Shown here one piece after another: positions 26,783-37,763 of a stretch of DNA of 38,161 bases. The stretch is from Candidatus Paceibacter sp. (GTDB lineage: Bacteria; Patescibacteriota; Patescibacteriia; Magasanikbacterales; UBA922). The stretch covers positions 1 through 38,161 of the forward strand of contig DYFM01000013.1 of the NCBI GenBank assembly GCA_020725175.1, in the 5' to 3' direction. The stretch's first letter is position 1. Each line of letters begins with the position of its first letter. Below the pieces are notes generated by a model. The model had not been told where the DNA came from, ran no database searches, and worked only from the letters and a program-made list of their open reading frames with translations. The position numbers were made by a program, and so were the translations under genes.

Positions 26783-29035
26783 ATGTTGGATATCAAACAA
26801 TGGTCCACCGAGTGGGGTGGTCGTACCTTGACCGTGGAGACTGGTCGGTTTGCGTTGCAAGCCAATGCCTCTTGTACGGTTCGCTATGGTGACACTGTCA
26901 TGATGGCGACTGTCGTACGTAGTAATAATGTTCGAGCTGGAATTGATTATTTTCCGCTCATGGTTGATTTTGAAGAAAAATTGTACGCGGCCGGAAAAAT
27001 CAAAGGCTCTCGCTTTATGAAGCGAGAAGGTCGTCCGAGTGACGAGGCAATTTTGACCGCACGACTCATTGATCGGGCGATTCGTCCTCTATTTGATGAT
27101 CGGGTACGAAATGATGTACAGGTTATTATTACCGCACTTTCAGTAGATGGTGAAAACGAAGCCGGATTTATTGGTTTGGTAGCCGCCAGTACCGCTTTAG
27201 CAATTTCCGAGATTCCTTGGAGCGGACCTATCGGAGCGGCTCGCATTGGACGTGGTACCGATGGGCAGTTTGTATTGAATATGACCGATTCGGAATATGA
27301 AACACATCCTGAGCTTGATATGATTGTGGCCGGTACTCCAGAAAAACTGGTTATGGTAGAAGCCGGAGCAAGTGATGTGGCGGATGAAGTATTATTTGAA
27401 GGAATGAAATGGGGATGTGAACAACTTCAGCCGGTTATTGAACTGATTACGAAGATTCAAACTGAAGTTGGAAAACCAAAAGAACTGGTGATAACTGATG
27501 AGGTGGTGGAAAAAGCACCGGAACAACACGCCAAAGAAGCGGTTGAGAAATTTGTTTCAGACAATGCTGAATCCATGATATTTAATTCACCAAAAGTATC
27601 TAAGGCGGAGCGGGTTGCCATGACTGAACAGATGAAGGAGGCGGCCAAAGAAATGCTCGTTGCTGCCGGATATGATGACACAGTGATCAGTGCAGCAGTA
27701 GCGCCCATGAAAGAGTTGGTAGCAATAGAAATTAGTAAGCGTATTTTAACGCATGAACAACGACTTGACGGTCGATCATTGAAAGATATTCGTGAACTGA
27801 CTTCCGAAGTTGATCTACTGCCTCGAGTACACGGTTCTGCTATGTTTATGCGGGGGGATACGCAAGTACTTTCGGTTGTTACACTGGGAGCGCCGGGTGA
27901 CGTCCAGACTCTTGATACCATGGAAGAAGAAGGAACCAAGCGGTACATGCATCACTATAACGACGCACCATATACGTACGGAGAAGCCGGACCGCTTCGT
28001 GGTCCTGGTCGACGCGCAATTGGGCACGGAGCGTTGGCAGAGCGCGCGCTTGAACCAGTATTGCCGGCACAAGAAGCATTTCCGTACGCAATTCGGGTGG
28101 TGTCTGAAGTACTTGGATCAAATGGTTCGAGTTCAATGGCTTCGACCTGTGGTTCAACCTTGTCTCTCATGGCAGCCGGAGTAAACCTCAAAAAACCGGT
28201 CGCCGGTATTGCCATGGGTTTGGCGTCTGACATGAAACATGGTCAATGGAAGGTGTTGACAGATCTTCAAGATGTAGAAGACGGTCCGGGCGGAATGGAT
28301 TTTAAAATTGCCGGTACACGTGATGGTGTAACGGCAGTTCAAATGGATACCAAGACGGAAGGATTGACATGGGATATCGTCGAGCAGACGATTAAACAGG
28401 CTAAAGATGCTCGATTGTTTATTTTGGACAGTATGGCGAAAACCATTGCCGAGCCAAGAGCGGAATTGTCACCATACGCACCTCGTATTGAAACGGTGGT
28501 GATCAATCCGGAGAAAATAGGTGATGTTATTGGTCCGGGAGGAAAGACGATTAAGAAGATTATTGAAGAGACCGGTGTTGATATTGATATTGAACAAGAT
28601 GGACGTGTTCTTATCACCTCTATTGATGCTGAGGCAATGCAAAAAGCAAAAGACATGGTTCTTGCTCTTACCAAAGAAGTGGAACCGGGCGAAACGTACG
28701 AAGGAAAAGTGGTGCGTCTCGAAGACTTTGGAGCGTTTGTCCAACTTCTTCCAAACAAAGATGGTTTGGTGCATGTAAGTGAAATTGCTTGGACGCGTGT
28801 CAATAAACCAAGTGATGTGCTGAAACTTGGTGATACCGTGAAAGTTTTAGTTAAAGAAATTGATCAGCTTGGACGAGTAAATCTTACTATCAAAGGACTT
28901 CTTCCAAAACCGGAAGGGTATGTGGAACCGGAACCACGACAAGGTGGATTTGGTGGACCTCGCCGACCAGGTGGAAATCGTCCGGGTGGAAATGGCGGAT
29001 TTCGAAAGCCGTTTGGTGGGAGACGGGATAGTTAG
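26783..29035 (+). CDS. pnp: Polyribonucleotide nucleotidyltransferase (PNPase)
   Basis: MLDIKQWSTEWGGRTLTVETGRFALQANASCTVRYGDTVMMATVV start; KH (INPEKIGDVIGPGGKTIKKIIEETG) and S1 (GETYEGKVVRLEDFGAFVQLLPNKDGLVHVSEI) domains. The ORF-track start at 26615 lies inside the inverted repeat and is rejected. Confidence 0.97.
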   Translation: MLDIKQWSTEWGGRTLTVETGRFALQANASCTVRYGDTVMMATVVRSNNVRAGIDYFPLMVDFEEKLYAAGKIKGSRFMKREGRPSDEAILTARLIDRAIRPLFDDRVRNDVQVIITALSVDGENEAGFIGLVAASTALAISEIPWSGPIGAARIGRGTDGQFVLNMTDSEYETHPELDMIVAGTPEKLVMVEAGASDVADEVLFEGMKWGCEQLQPVIELITKIQTEVGKPKELVITDEVVEKAPEQHAKEAVEKFVSDNAESMIFNSPKVSKAERVAMTEQMKEAAKEMLVAAGYDDTVISAAVAPMKELVAIEISKRILTHEQRLDGRSLKDIRELTSEVDLLPRVHGSAMFMRGDTQVLSVVTLGAPGDVQTLDTMEEEGTKRYMHHYNDAPYTYGEAGPLRGPGRRAIGHGALAERALEPVLPAQEAFPYAIRVVSEVLGSNGSSSMASTCGSTLSLMAAGVNLKKPVAGIAMGLASDMKHGQWKVLTDLQDVEDGPGGMDFKIAGTRDGVTAVQMDTKTEGLTWDIVEQTIKQAKDARLFILDSMAKTIAEPRAELSPYAPRIETVVINPEKIGDVIGPGGKTIKKIIEETGVDIDIEQDGRVLITSIDAEAMQKAKDMVLALTKEVEPGETYEGKVVRLEDFGAFVQLLPNKDGLVHVSEIAWTRVNKPSDVLKLGDTVKVLVKEIDQLGRVNLTIKGLLPKPEGYVEPEPRQGGFGGPRRPGGNRPGGNGGFRKPFGGRRDS

Positions 29036-29182
29036 TGGAAATATTGAAGCAGTCAATTAGGAAATAACGAAATAACAGTATTATATTTCCTTTTGCAAAA
29101 GTACGGAATAACACACGATCCACAGGAAGTGTGTTATTTTATATCTTGCTTTTTTCTAACATTATGCTACACTATTCCTCAT

Positions 29183-29264
29183 GCCGCGGTGGCGAAATTG
29201 GTAGACGCACTTGCCTTAGGAGCAAGCGCCGAAAGGTATGAGAGTTCGAGTCTCTCCCGCGGCA
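29183..29264 (+). tRNA. tRNA-Leu (anticodon UAG)
   Basis: GCCGCGG acceptor, long variable arm, anticodon arm CTTGC-CTTAGGA-GCAAG, T-arm GAGAGTTCGAGTCTCTC. Confidence 0.94.
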
Positions 29265-29267
29265 CTC

Positions 29268-29342
29268 CTCCTACGCTCTTACTTCATAGAGCTTCGGAGG
29301 ATCGCTTTCTATTACGCTCTTACTTCGTAGAGCTTCGGAGGA
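29268..29342. repeat. Two tandem copies of a hairpin repeat immediately after tRNA-Leu
   Basis: CTCCTACGCTCTTACTTCATAGAGCTTCGGAGGA and TATTACGCTCTTACTTCGTAGAGCTTCGGAGGA. Confidence 0.8.
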
Positions 29343-29374
29343 CTGCACTGTGATGGATTATTTTTTTGTAAAAC

Positions 29375-29412
29375 ACGGAGAGACGCCAGGCCTGGCGTCT
29401 CTCCGTTTTTTT
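29375..29412. terminator. 32-nt perfect palindrome plus T tract
   Basis: ACGGAGAGACGCCAGGCCTGGCGTCTCTCCGTTTTTTTT; its 24-nt core recurs at 32932-32955. Confidence 0.8.
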
Positions 29413-29476
29413 TGGGATTTTATTTGCAGTGCGGCTGATTTCCCTGTAGAATAAACTGGAAATTAATTATTATGGT

Positions 29477-29824
29477 ATGTCCACTCTCACTCTCAAACAA
29501 AACCCAACCCTAAAAGATTATCAACAGTACATTCGAGATATGATCGTCGAGCGAGGGTTTGATAATGAAACTATTCCACAGATATTTATGTTGTTTCTCG
29601 AAGAATGTGGTGAGCTTGCCAAAGCGGTCCGAAAAACCGAGGATATAAAGTTTGATAAAACGTCGAAAGAGTATAATATCGCACACGAAGCGGCTGATGT
29701 GTTTATGTATCTTCTCGATATTTGCAATCATTTTGATATTGATCTTGAACAAGCCTTTCGGGAGAAGGAGGAGGTGAATAAGAAAAGGGTTTGGAGTTCG
29801 AAACAAGTAACAAGTAACAAGTAA
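29477..29824 (+). CDS. MazG-like nucleotide pyrophosphohydrolase
   Basis: QIFMLFLEECGELAKAVRK and HEAADVFMYLLDICNHFDIDLEQAFREKEEVNKKR. Confidence 0.85.
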   Translation: MSTLTLKQNPTLKDYQQYIRDMIVERGFDNETIPQIFMLFLEECGELAKAVRKTEDIKFDKTSKEYNIAHEAADVFMYLLDICNHFDIDLEQAFREKEEVNKKRVWSSKQVTSNK

Positions 29825-29860
29825 CAAGTAACAAGTAACAAGTAACAAGTAACAAGTAAC
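29804..29860. repeat. Heptanucleotide tandem repeat (AACAAGT)n spanning the MazG stop codon
   Basis: About eight near-perfect units of aacaagt/aagtaac. Confidence 0.95.
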
Positions 29861-29929
29861 GTAGCTTCTTCTAGGTAAAAAAATGTTATCTGTTATTTGC
29901 TATCTGTTATCTGAACATCAGTAGAAAAT

Positions 29930-30412
29930 ATGAATAATGTATTGGAGAAACTAAGAGAAGCTCATGTTGAATTCCAGTTGTTCGAACATCCGGCTGTCTT
30001 TACTGTAGAAGAAGCTGATCAACATTGGGGAGATATCCCGGGTGGAAAAAGTAAAAATTTGTTTCTTCGCAATCGAAAAGGTGATACACATTATTTGGTT
30101 GTAGTAGAGAGTAATAAGCGAGTAGATGTGAAACAGTTGGCAGAACGTTTGCAGGTGACCGGGGGATTATCGTTTGCTTCACCGGAACGTATGATGAAGT
30201 GTTTGGGACTTACTCCAGGATCTGTATCACTATTAGGATTATTGAATGACATAGAGCGAAAAGTGCGAGTGGTTGTTGATGAAGATTTGCTTGAGTATGA
30301 TTACTTATCCTGTCATCCGAATGTGAATACCGCAACGGTGGTATTGAAAAGAGAGGATTTGTTGGGATTTATTGAAGGGTTGGGGTATGAAGTGCGGGTG
30401 ATAAAATTTTGA
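29930..30412 (+). CDS. YbaK/ProX-like aminoacyl-tRNA deacylase
   Basis: FEHPAVFTVEEADQHWGDIPGGKSKNLFLRNRKGDTHYLVVV, LSFASPERMMKCLGLTPGSVSLLGLLND. Confidence 0.88.
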   Translation: MNNVLEKLREAHVEFQLFEHPAVFTVEEADQHWGDIPGGKSKNLFLRNRKGDTHYLVVVESNKRVDVKQLAERLQVTGGLSFASPERMMKCLGLTPGSVSLLGLLNDIERKVRVVVDEDLLEYDYLSCHPNVNTATVVLKREDLLGFIEGLGYEVRVIKF

Positions 30413-30507
30413 TTTTTTTTCAGATAACAAATAACAAACAGCAGATAACAGAACGAGTTTATATTAACATATGCTATTTACTATCGGCTATCTGTACACA
30501 TGTCATT

Positions 30508-31077
30508 ATGCACACCGAATACGAAGCCTCATTCCTCAATATCAACAAGGAAGTACTACGCCAGAAACTTCGTGAAGTTGGCGCTCGTTTGGTGTATCCA
30601 GAATACATGATGAAGCGAGTGGTGTTCGATCCGCCAATTGATATTCCCGGTGGTTGGATGAGGGTAAGACAGGAGGCAGAATCGATTACTATGAGTTTGA
30701 AGATTGTTGATGGTACAAATATTGATAATCAAAAAGAAGTAATGCTAGAAATTACTGATTTTGAACAGGGTGTTTTATTTCTGGAGTCGATTGGGGCAAA
30801 ACGAAAAGCTTATCTAGAGACATTGCGGGAATTGTCGGTATTTGATGACCTTCAGGTTGACGTATGTATTGACACTTGGCCTGGACTTGCGCCGTTTGTG
30901 GAAATTGAGGGTACCAGTGAAGAAGTGGTAAAAGTGGTAGTCGAAAAATTAGGCTTTGACTACTCTCAGGCTATCTTCGGTGGAGTGGATGTAAAATACC
31001 AGATTGAGCTGGGTATTCCTACCAAAGTGGTAAATGCAATGCCTTTGATTACCTTTGATAAACCGCCCCAGGTATGA
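30508..31077 (+). CDS. CYTH domain protein (class IV adenylate cyclase/thiamine triphosphatase-like)
   Basis: MHTEYEASFLNINKEVLRQKLREVGARLVYPE; VCIDTWPGLAPFVEIEGTSEEVV. Confidence 0.85.
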   Translation: MHTEYEASFLNINKEVLRQKLREVGARLVYPEYMMKRVVFDPPIDIPGGWMRVRQEAESITMSLKIVDGTNIDNQKEVMLEITDFEQGVLFLESIGAKRKAYLETLRELSVFDDLQVDVCIDTWPGLAPFVEIEGTSEEVVKVVVEKLGFDYSQAIFGGVDVKYQIELGIPTKVVNAMPLITFDKPPQV

Positions 31078-31343
31078 CAATTGACCGCTTCTTTTCCGCT
31101 TCTATAGATCACTATATTTCCGTGATAGATCTCCATGAAACTGATTCTGTGCATGAAGCACTGGATCTGCTGGAAAGACAATTATTTCGTTTGGTACAAG
31201 AAGAAAAATTATATTGTCGGGTTGTGCATGGTATCGGTGAGGGTATGTTGGCGGAGGCTGTGCATCGGGCTTTGAAAAGTCATCCGTTGGTGACGAGTTG
31301 GCGGGAAGAACCGGATGGTGGAAGTTGCCTTGTACTATTGTAG
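31074..31343 (+). CDS. Smr-domain protein
   Basis: VIDLHETDSVHEALDLLERQL...CRVVHGIGEGMLAEAVHRALKSHPLVTSWREEPDGGSCLVLL; ATGA overlap with the CYTH gene. Confidence 0.8.
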   Translation: MTIDRFFSASIDHYISVIDLHETDSVHEALDLLERQLFRLVQEEKLYCRVVHGIGEGMLAEAVHRALKSHPLVTSWREEPDGGSCLVLL

Positions 31344-31396
31344 CGTAAAGATTATTGATTTTGTATTAATTTTGTGAGAATTAAAAATAGATAAAC

Positions 31397-31427
31397 AAAA
31401 AATCATTCACACAGTGAATGATTTTTT
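31397..31427. terminator. Bidirectional intrinsic terminator
   Basis: AAAAAATCATTCAC-ACA-GTGAATGATTTTTT. Confidence 0.9.
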
Positions 31428-31522
31428 GTGAAAGAGAAATACAATGAATATTTTATTTCTCATGTCGAGCCCTCCTTGTTTTTCTCCTTGTTGTTGATTG
31501 CTTTGCGGGCCCGACTTTTGTT

Positions 31523-32332
31523 CTACAACAACTGCCTGAGGACCTTGACGGCATCCTCGCGGATGCTGCCGTCGCGTCCTACTAGGCAGTGGGGGGTGCC
31601 CTTGGGTAGGTGGAGGATGATCTTGTTCGGATCACCTCCTGCCCGCTTGATCGCCTTCTCGATCTTATCGCGCGGGATGAGCGGGTCATCCGGCGCGAGC
31701 ACAATCCGGTATGATGGGCACTTCTGCACCATCTCGCGGAAATATCTCATCCCGCTGTACCAGACTAGCAGACCCAAGAAGGCGAGGCCGCTGTCCGCCA
31801 CCTGGTACTTCTCGATGTGACCCTCGATGAAGTACCGGCGGTCCGAGTTCAGGAAGGCCGCACCGACGGTCTTCCACCCGAGCCGCATCCCCTTCCAAGG
31901 GAAGAGGAGGGAGACAACGAATTGTGGGACGGCCGTCCATGCGTTCTTCCAAAACGAGCTGTAGAATGTCATCCCCAGCCACTGAGGTGTGACTGTTTCA
32001 TGGCTCATCGGTACCACTCTCTTTCTTTCCTCATCGTTCAGGTGGTACCAGACATACCACATAGCGATGTTTCCGATCGAGTGCGCGTGAATTTGGAAGT
32101 TGGAGTCTGGGTACTCGATCAGAAGTTCCCTCACTTTTCTCAATGAGCACTGGTTCGTGTACCAGATGGGGAGCCATCCTACGAACCAGGCTAGCCACCA
32201 CGGCAGCAGCATGTTTCCGGGGCGGTCCACAATGTGCACCAGCTCTTCCTCCTCTGGAAGGAGGGGTTCAAATCCCGGTACTGCATTGTACGAAAATCCG
32301 GGAAAAAGAATCGTGTGAAGATCGCTCTGCAT
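31523..32332 (-). CDS. Alpha/beta-hydrolase-like protein (GC-rich gene)
   Basis: Motif FQIHAHSIGNIAMW resembles an alpha/beta-hydrolase nucleophile elbow; MQSDLHTILFPGF start preferred (ORF-track start is 32383). Confidence 0.6.
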   Translation of the reverse strand: MQSDLHTILFPGFSYNAVPGFEPLLPEEEELVHIVDRPGNMLLPWWLAWFVGWLPIWYTNQCSLRKVRELLIEYPDSNFQIHAHSIGNIAMWYVWYHLNDEERKRVVPMSHETVTPQWLGMTFYSSFWKNAWTAVPQFVVSLLFPWKGMRLGWKTVGAAFLNSDRRYFIEGHIEKYQVADSGLAFLGLLVWYSGMRYFREMVQKCPSYRIVLAPDDPLIPRDKIEKAIKRAGGDPNKIILHLPKGTPHCLVGRDGSIREDAVKVLRQLL

Positions 32333-32503
32333 TTTGTTTTTTTCTCCTATTGTTACGGGTTGCAAAGCATCATAAAATATCATAATATACAGAAAAAGTC
32401 AAGCGGCGGGGGGTAACCGTTTTCATTAATCAAAAAAGACAACAGATCAGCGTATAACTTGCTAACTTGCCAACTTGCTAACCTGCTAACTTGTAAACTC
32501 ACT

Positions 32504-32923
32504 ATGAACTATTGGCTCCTCAAAACCGAACCCTCTACTTATTCTTGGGATGATCTTGTTCGAGATACCAAAGAAAAAGGTGGTGAAGAATGGTCGGGTG
32601 TGCGCAATTACGAAGCGCGCAATAACATGCGGAAAATGAAAAAAGGTGATCAGGTATTTATTTATCATTCAGTCGATGAAAAGTGTATTGTTGGGATTGG
32701 GAAAATTGTAAAAGAAGCTCATTCGGATTCAACCGATCCTACTGGTGTTTGGGATTGTGTAGATGTGGCTGCTGTGCATCCATTGAAACAGCGGGTAACA
32801 CTCGGTGAAATAAAACATCTCCCTGGCTGTGAGGAGATGGTGCTTTTGAAAAAAGGGAGACTTTCGGTGCAGCCGGTGACGGAGGGGGAGTGGGAGGTGA
32901 TTGTGAATGTTGATGTGCAATAA
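32504..32923 (+). CDS. EVE domain-containing protein
   Basis: MNYWLLKTEPSTYSWDDLVRD...WSGVRNYEARNNMRKMKKGDQVFIYHS is the EVE/thymocyte nuclear protein 1-type signature. Confidence 0.93.
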   Translation: MNYWLLKTEPSTYSWDDLVRDTKEKGGEEWSGVRNYEARNNMRKMKKGDQVFIYHSVDEKCIVGIGKIVKEAHSDSTDPTGVWDCVDVAAVHPLKQRVTLGEIKHLPGCEEMVLLKKGRLSVQPVTEGEWEVIVNVDVQ

Positions 32924-32931
32924 AAAATTGT

Positions 32932-32955
32932 AGAGACGCCAGGCCTGGCGTCTCT
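32932..32955. terminator. 24-nt perfect palindrome between convergent genes
   Basis: AGAGACGCCAGGCCTGGCGTCTCT, identical to the core at 29379-29402. Confidence 0.8.
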
Positions 32956-32964
32956 GTGTATTTA

Positions 32965-33435
32965 TCAATAATGATACATCTTCCCCTTCAAAATCGTCAC
33001 CGCTCGATACAGTTGCTCCAATAAAATTGTTCGCACCATTTGGTGAGGAAAGGTAAATTGTGAAAGTGATAGTTGATGATGAGCCTTTTCGAGAATAGAA
33101 GTATGTAAACCGAGCGGTCCGCCAATAATGAAGGTGATTGTCTGTCCTTGTTCCGATTGTTTTTCGAGGAAGTTTGCAAACATCGGAGACGTATATTCTT
33201 TGCCATATTCATGAAGGGCAATGACGACACTATTGTCCGGAATCTGTGACAATATTTTTTTTGCTTCGAGCTCTTTTATTTTATCTCGATCATCGGATTC
33301 ACGAAACGATTCTTCCTTGAGCTCAGTAAATGTTATTTTGACGTATGGTTTGAGACGTTTCAAATATTCTGTTTCCGCATCGGCCCAGTAAGATTCTTTG
33401 AGTTTACCAACGGTAATGAGGTGGAGATTGAACAT
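32965..33435 (-). CDS. rlmH: Ribosomal RNA large subunit methyltransferase H
   Basis: MFNLHLITVGKLKESYWADAETEYLKRLKPY...TITFIIGGPLGLHTSILEKAHHQLSLSQFTFPHQMVRTILLEQLYRAVTILKGKMYHY. Internal start preferred. Confidence 0.94.
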   Translation of the reverse strand: MFNLHLITVGKLKESYWADAETEYLKRLKPYVKITFTELKEESFRESDDRDKIKELEAKKILSQIPDNSVVIALHEYGKEYTSPMFANFLEKQSEQGQTITFIIGGPLGLHTSILEKAHHQLSLSQFTFPHQMVRTILLEQLYRAVTILKGKMYHY

Positions 33436-33595
33436 AAAAGTAAGAAGATAATAAAGCATGAAAACAAATAAGCAACTGATTGGATTGGCGGGTTGATAAG
33501 TCGTTGTGTTGCAAAGTGAAGGATTTAGCAATATAGCAATGCAACAATATGATAATTAAACAGGAAATAACTATTCTAACCGACGCACGTATATC

Positions 33596-34405
33596 CTATC
33601 TAACCTCCATCAATCTTTTTTCCTTCACATGTTTCAAATTCGCAATCAAAATAAAACTAATAATCACTAGAAGCGACCAAGAACTGATTTTGTGAAATGA
33701 TACCAGTGTCCAGGTGGTAAGCTGATCTGGATATTTCCAGGCACCGAGATAGGTGGAAATATTTTCAGCAATCCAGATGAAAAAAGCAATAAGTACAAAT
33801 GATACTACGAGCGGCAGGTGGTATTCTTTTTTGGAAACAGTGAAGTAGACGAGTGTATTTCCAAACAATAGAACAACCAAGAAGGCAAGAATCCAACGAA
33901 CGTCGGGAAGAAAGTGATGAGTAAAAAAATTGAGATAAATAGCAAGTGACAGGATGGCGCTTAGTTTGTAAGAAGGGACATGCACTAGTCTTAGTTTCAT
34001 GATACGCCAGGATTGGCTGATGTAGCTCCCGACTGCTGCATACATAAATCCGCTATAGAGCGGTACGCCAAACAATTTCAGATATCCAAATTCTGGATAA
34101 CTCCAAGAACCAATTGCTGGATGGGTTTTGAATACTTCAAGTAGAAAGCCGAGAACGTGAAATAAAAAAATTGTTTTTACTTCATCGATGGTTTCAATTT
34201 TGGTAATAACCAAAATACCTTGTAGTGTGAGTGCACTCAAAAACAAAAAATCATATCGGGGTAAAGGGCCAAGCGGAAGTTGGTGTGACAAAAAAAGGAG
34301 TATGAAAAATAGGCCGGCAAAGACACAGGCGCGAGCTTGTTTGAGTGTAAAGACGGCGAGTTCTTTGGTGTAGAAAATGAGTGGCTGTTTCCTAGTTTCC
34401 GGCAT
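33596..34405 (-). CDS. DUF817-like multi-pass membrane protein
   Basis: Multiple TM segments; HVLGFLLEVFKTHPAIGSWSYPEFGYLKLFGVPLYSGFMYAAVGSYI and FIWIAENISTYLGAWKYPDQ. Confidence 0.75.
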   Translation of the reverse strand: MPETRKQPLIFYTKELAVFTLKQARACVFAGLFFILLFLSHQLPLGPLPRYDFLFLSALTLQGILVITKIETIDEVKTIFLFHVLGFLLEVFKTHPAIGSWSYPEFGYLKLFGVPLYSGFMYAAVGSYISQSWRIMKLRLVHVPSYKLSAILSLAIYLNFFTHHFLPDVRWILAFLVVLLFGNTLVYFTVSKKEYHLPLVVSFVLIAFFIWIAENISTYLGAWKYPDQLTTWTLVSFHKISSWSLLVIISFILIANLKHVKEKRLMEVR

Positions 34406-34437
34406 ACCTGTGAATGATATTATGACTTATGCACCAT

Positions 34438-34562
34438 GTTATCCTGAGCCAAAGCGAAGGATCTGTCAGTAGTTTCGTTCATGTGATTTGCAATGTACAG
34501 TATAGACATATTTCATAGTGACACTGTCAGATCTTTCGTTGCTTCCGCTCTTCATGATGACA
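34438..34562. repeat. Degenerate inverted pair of a TCCTGAGC..GCGAAGGATCTGTCAG repeat
   Basis: gttatcctgagccaaagcgaaggatctgtcag (34438-34469) versus ctgtcagatctttcgttgcttccgctcttcatgatga (34524-34560). Confidence 0.75.
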
Positions 34563-34715
34563 GCTAGGTAAGTCCTAGATATGATGTTAATTTAATATCA
34601 ATATCATAGCGAAAAAACGATGTTCTGGCTAGTGAGTACAGCTTTTGTTCAAGCCAAAAACTGGTATGTAGAAGAGTTATCCACATCTTGTAAAGGAAAT
34701 AAGGGATAAGGTCTC

Positions 34716-34744
34716 TTGACAAACTTTTTTTTGTGGTATACACT
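34716..34744 (+). promoter_or_regulatory. Sigma70-type promoter upstream of a structured RNA unit
   Basis: TTGACA - 17 nt - TACACT. Confidence 0.75.
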
Positions 34745-34749
34745 GTGGA

Positions 34750-34970
34750 GGCATTAAAAATTTAGATCATATACATCCCGCCATTCGGGCCACGTCCTAG
34801 CTACGCTTCGGACCTCTGGGAAACGGATTTCGAACATCAGATTCATAGATGTCGAAAACCGAAGAAGTTTCTTCTTACTACACTGCCATGTTGTATCAAT
34901 TACTTCACAGAGAGTTCTAAGCCGGTAAAAGACCAGTGCCCTGTTCTGACCGCTTAGAGGCGGTTTTTTT
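34750..34970 (+). ncRNA. Candidate ~220-nt structured non-coding RNA
   Basis: Starts where the promoter places the TSS. Potential closing stem GGCATT (34750-34755)/AGTGCC (34935-34940); internal hairpins TTTCGAaCATC..GATGTCGAAA and AAGAAG-TTT-CTTCTT; ends in ACCGC-TTAGAG-GCGGT plus T7. No ORF. Confidence 0.5.
34949..34970 (+). terminator. Intrinsic terminator upstream of 23S
   Basis: ACCGC-TTAGAG-GCGGT followed by TTTTTT. Confidence 0.7.
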
Positions 34971-35147
34971 GAAACGTAGATTAATACAAATCGAGACAAA
35001 TTATACAGAGAGGAATTAACCGAACGAATCATTATAATATTTTGTAATGACCCGTGCGGATGATTCTGACCGATCTTGACAATTCAAACCATGTAAAAAA
35101 TAGAGGTATAAGCATATTCAAAGAATACAAAGCACAATTATGTGTTT

Positions 35148-37763
<2,616 letters not shown>

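Noticed and set aside
10730-31077. UGA recoding (as in Absconditabacteria/Gracilibacteria)
   Set aside because: TGA ends well-defined proteins here (YebC-family, YbaK-like, CYTH), and long genes contain no in-frame TGA, so the standard code fits.
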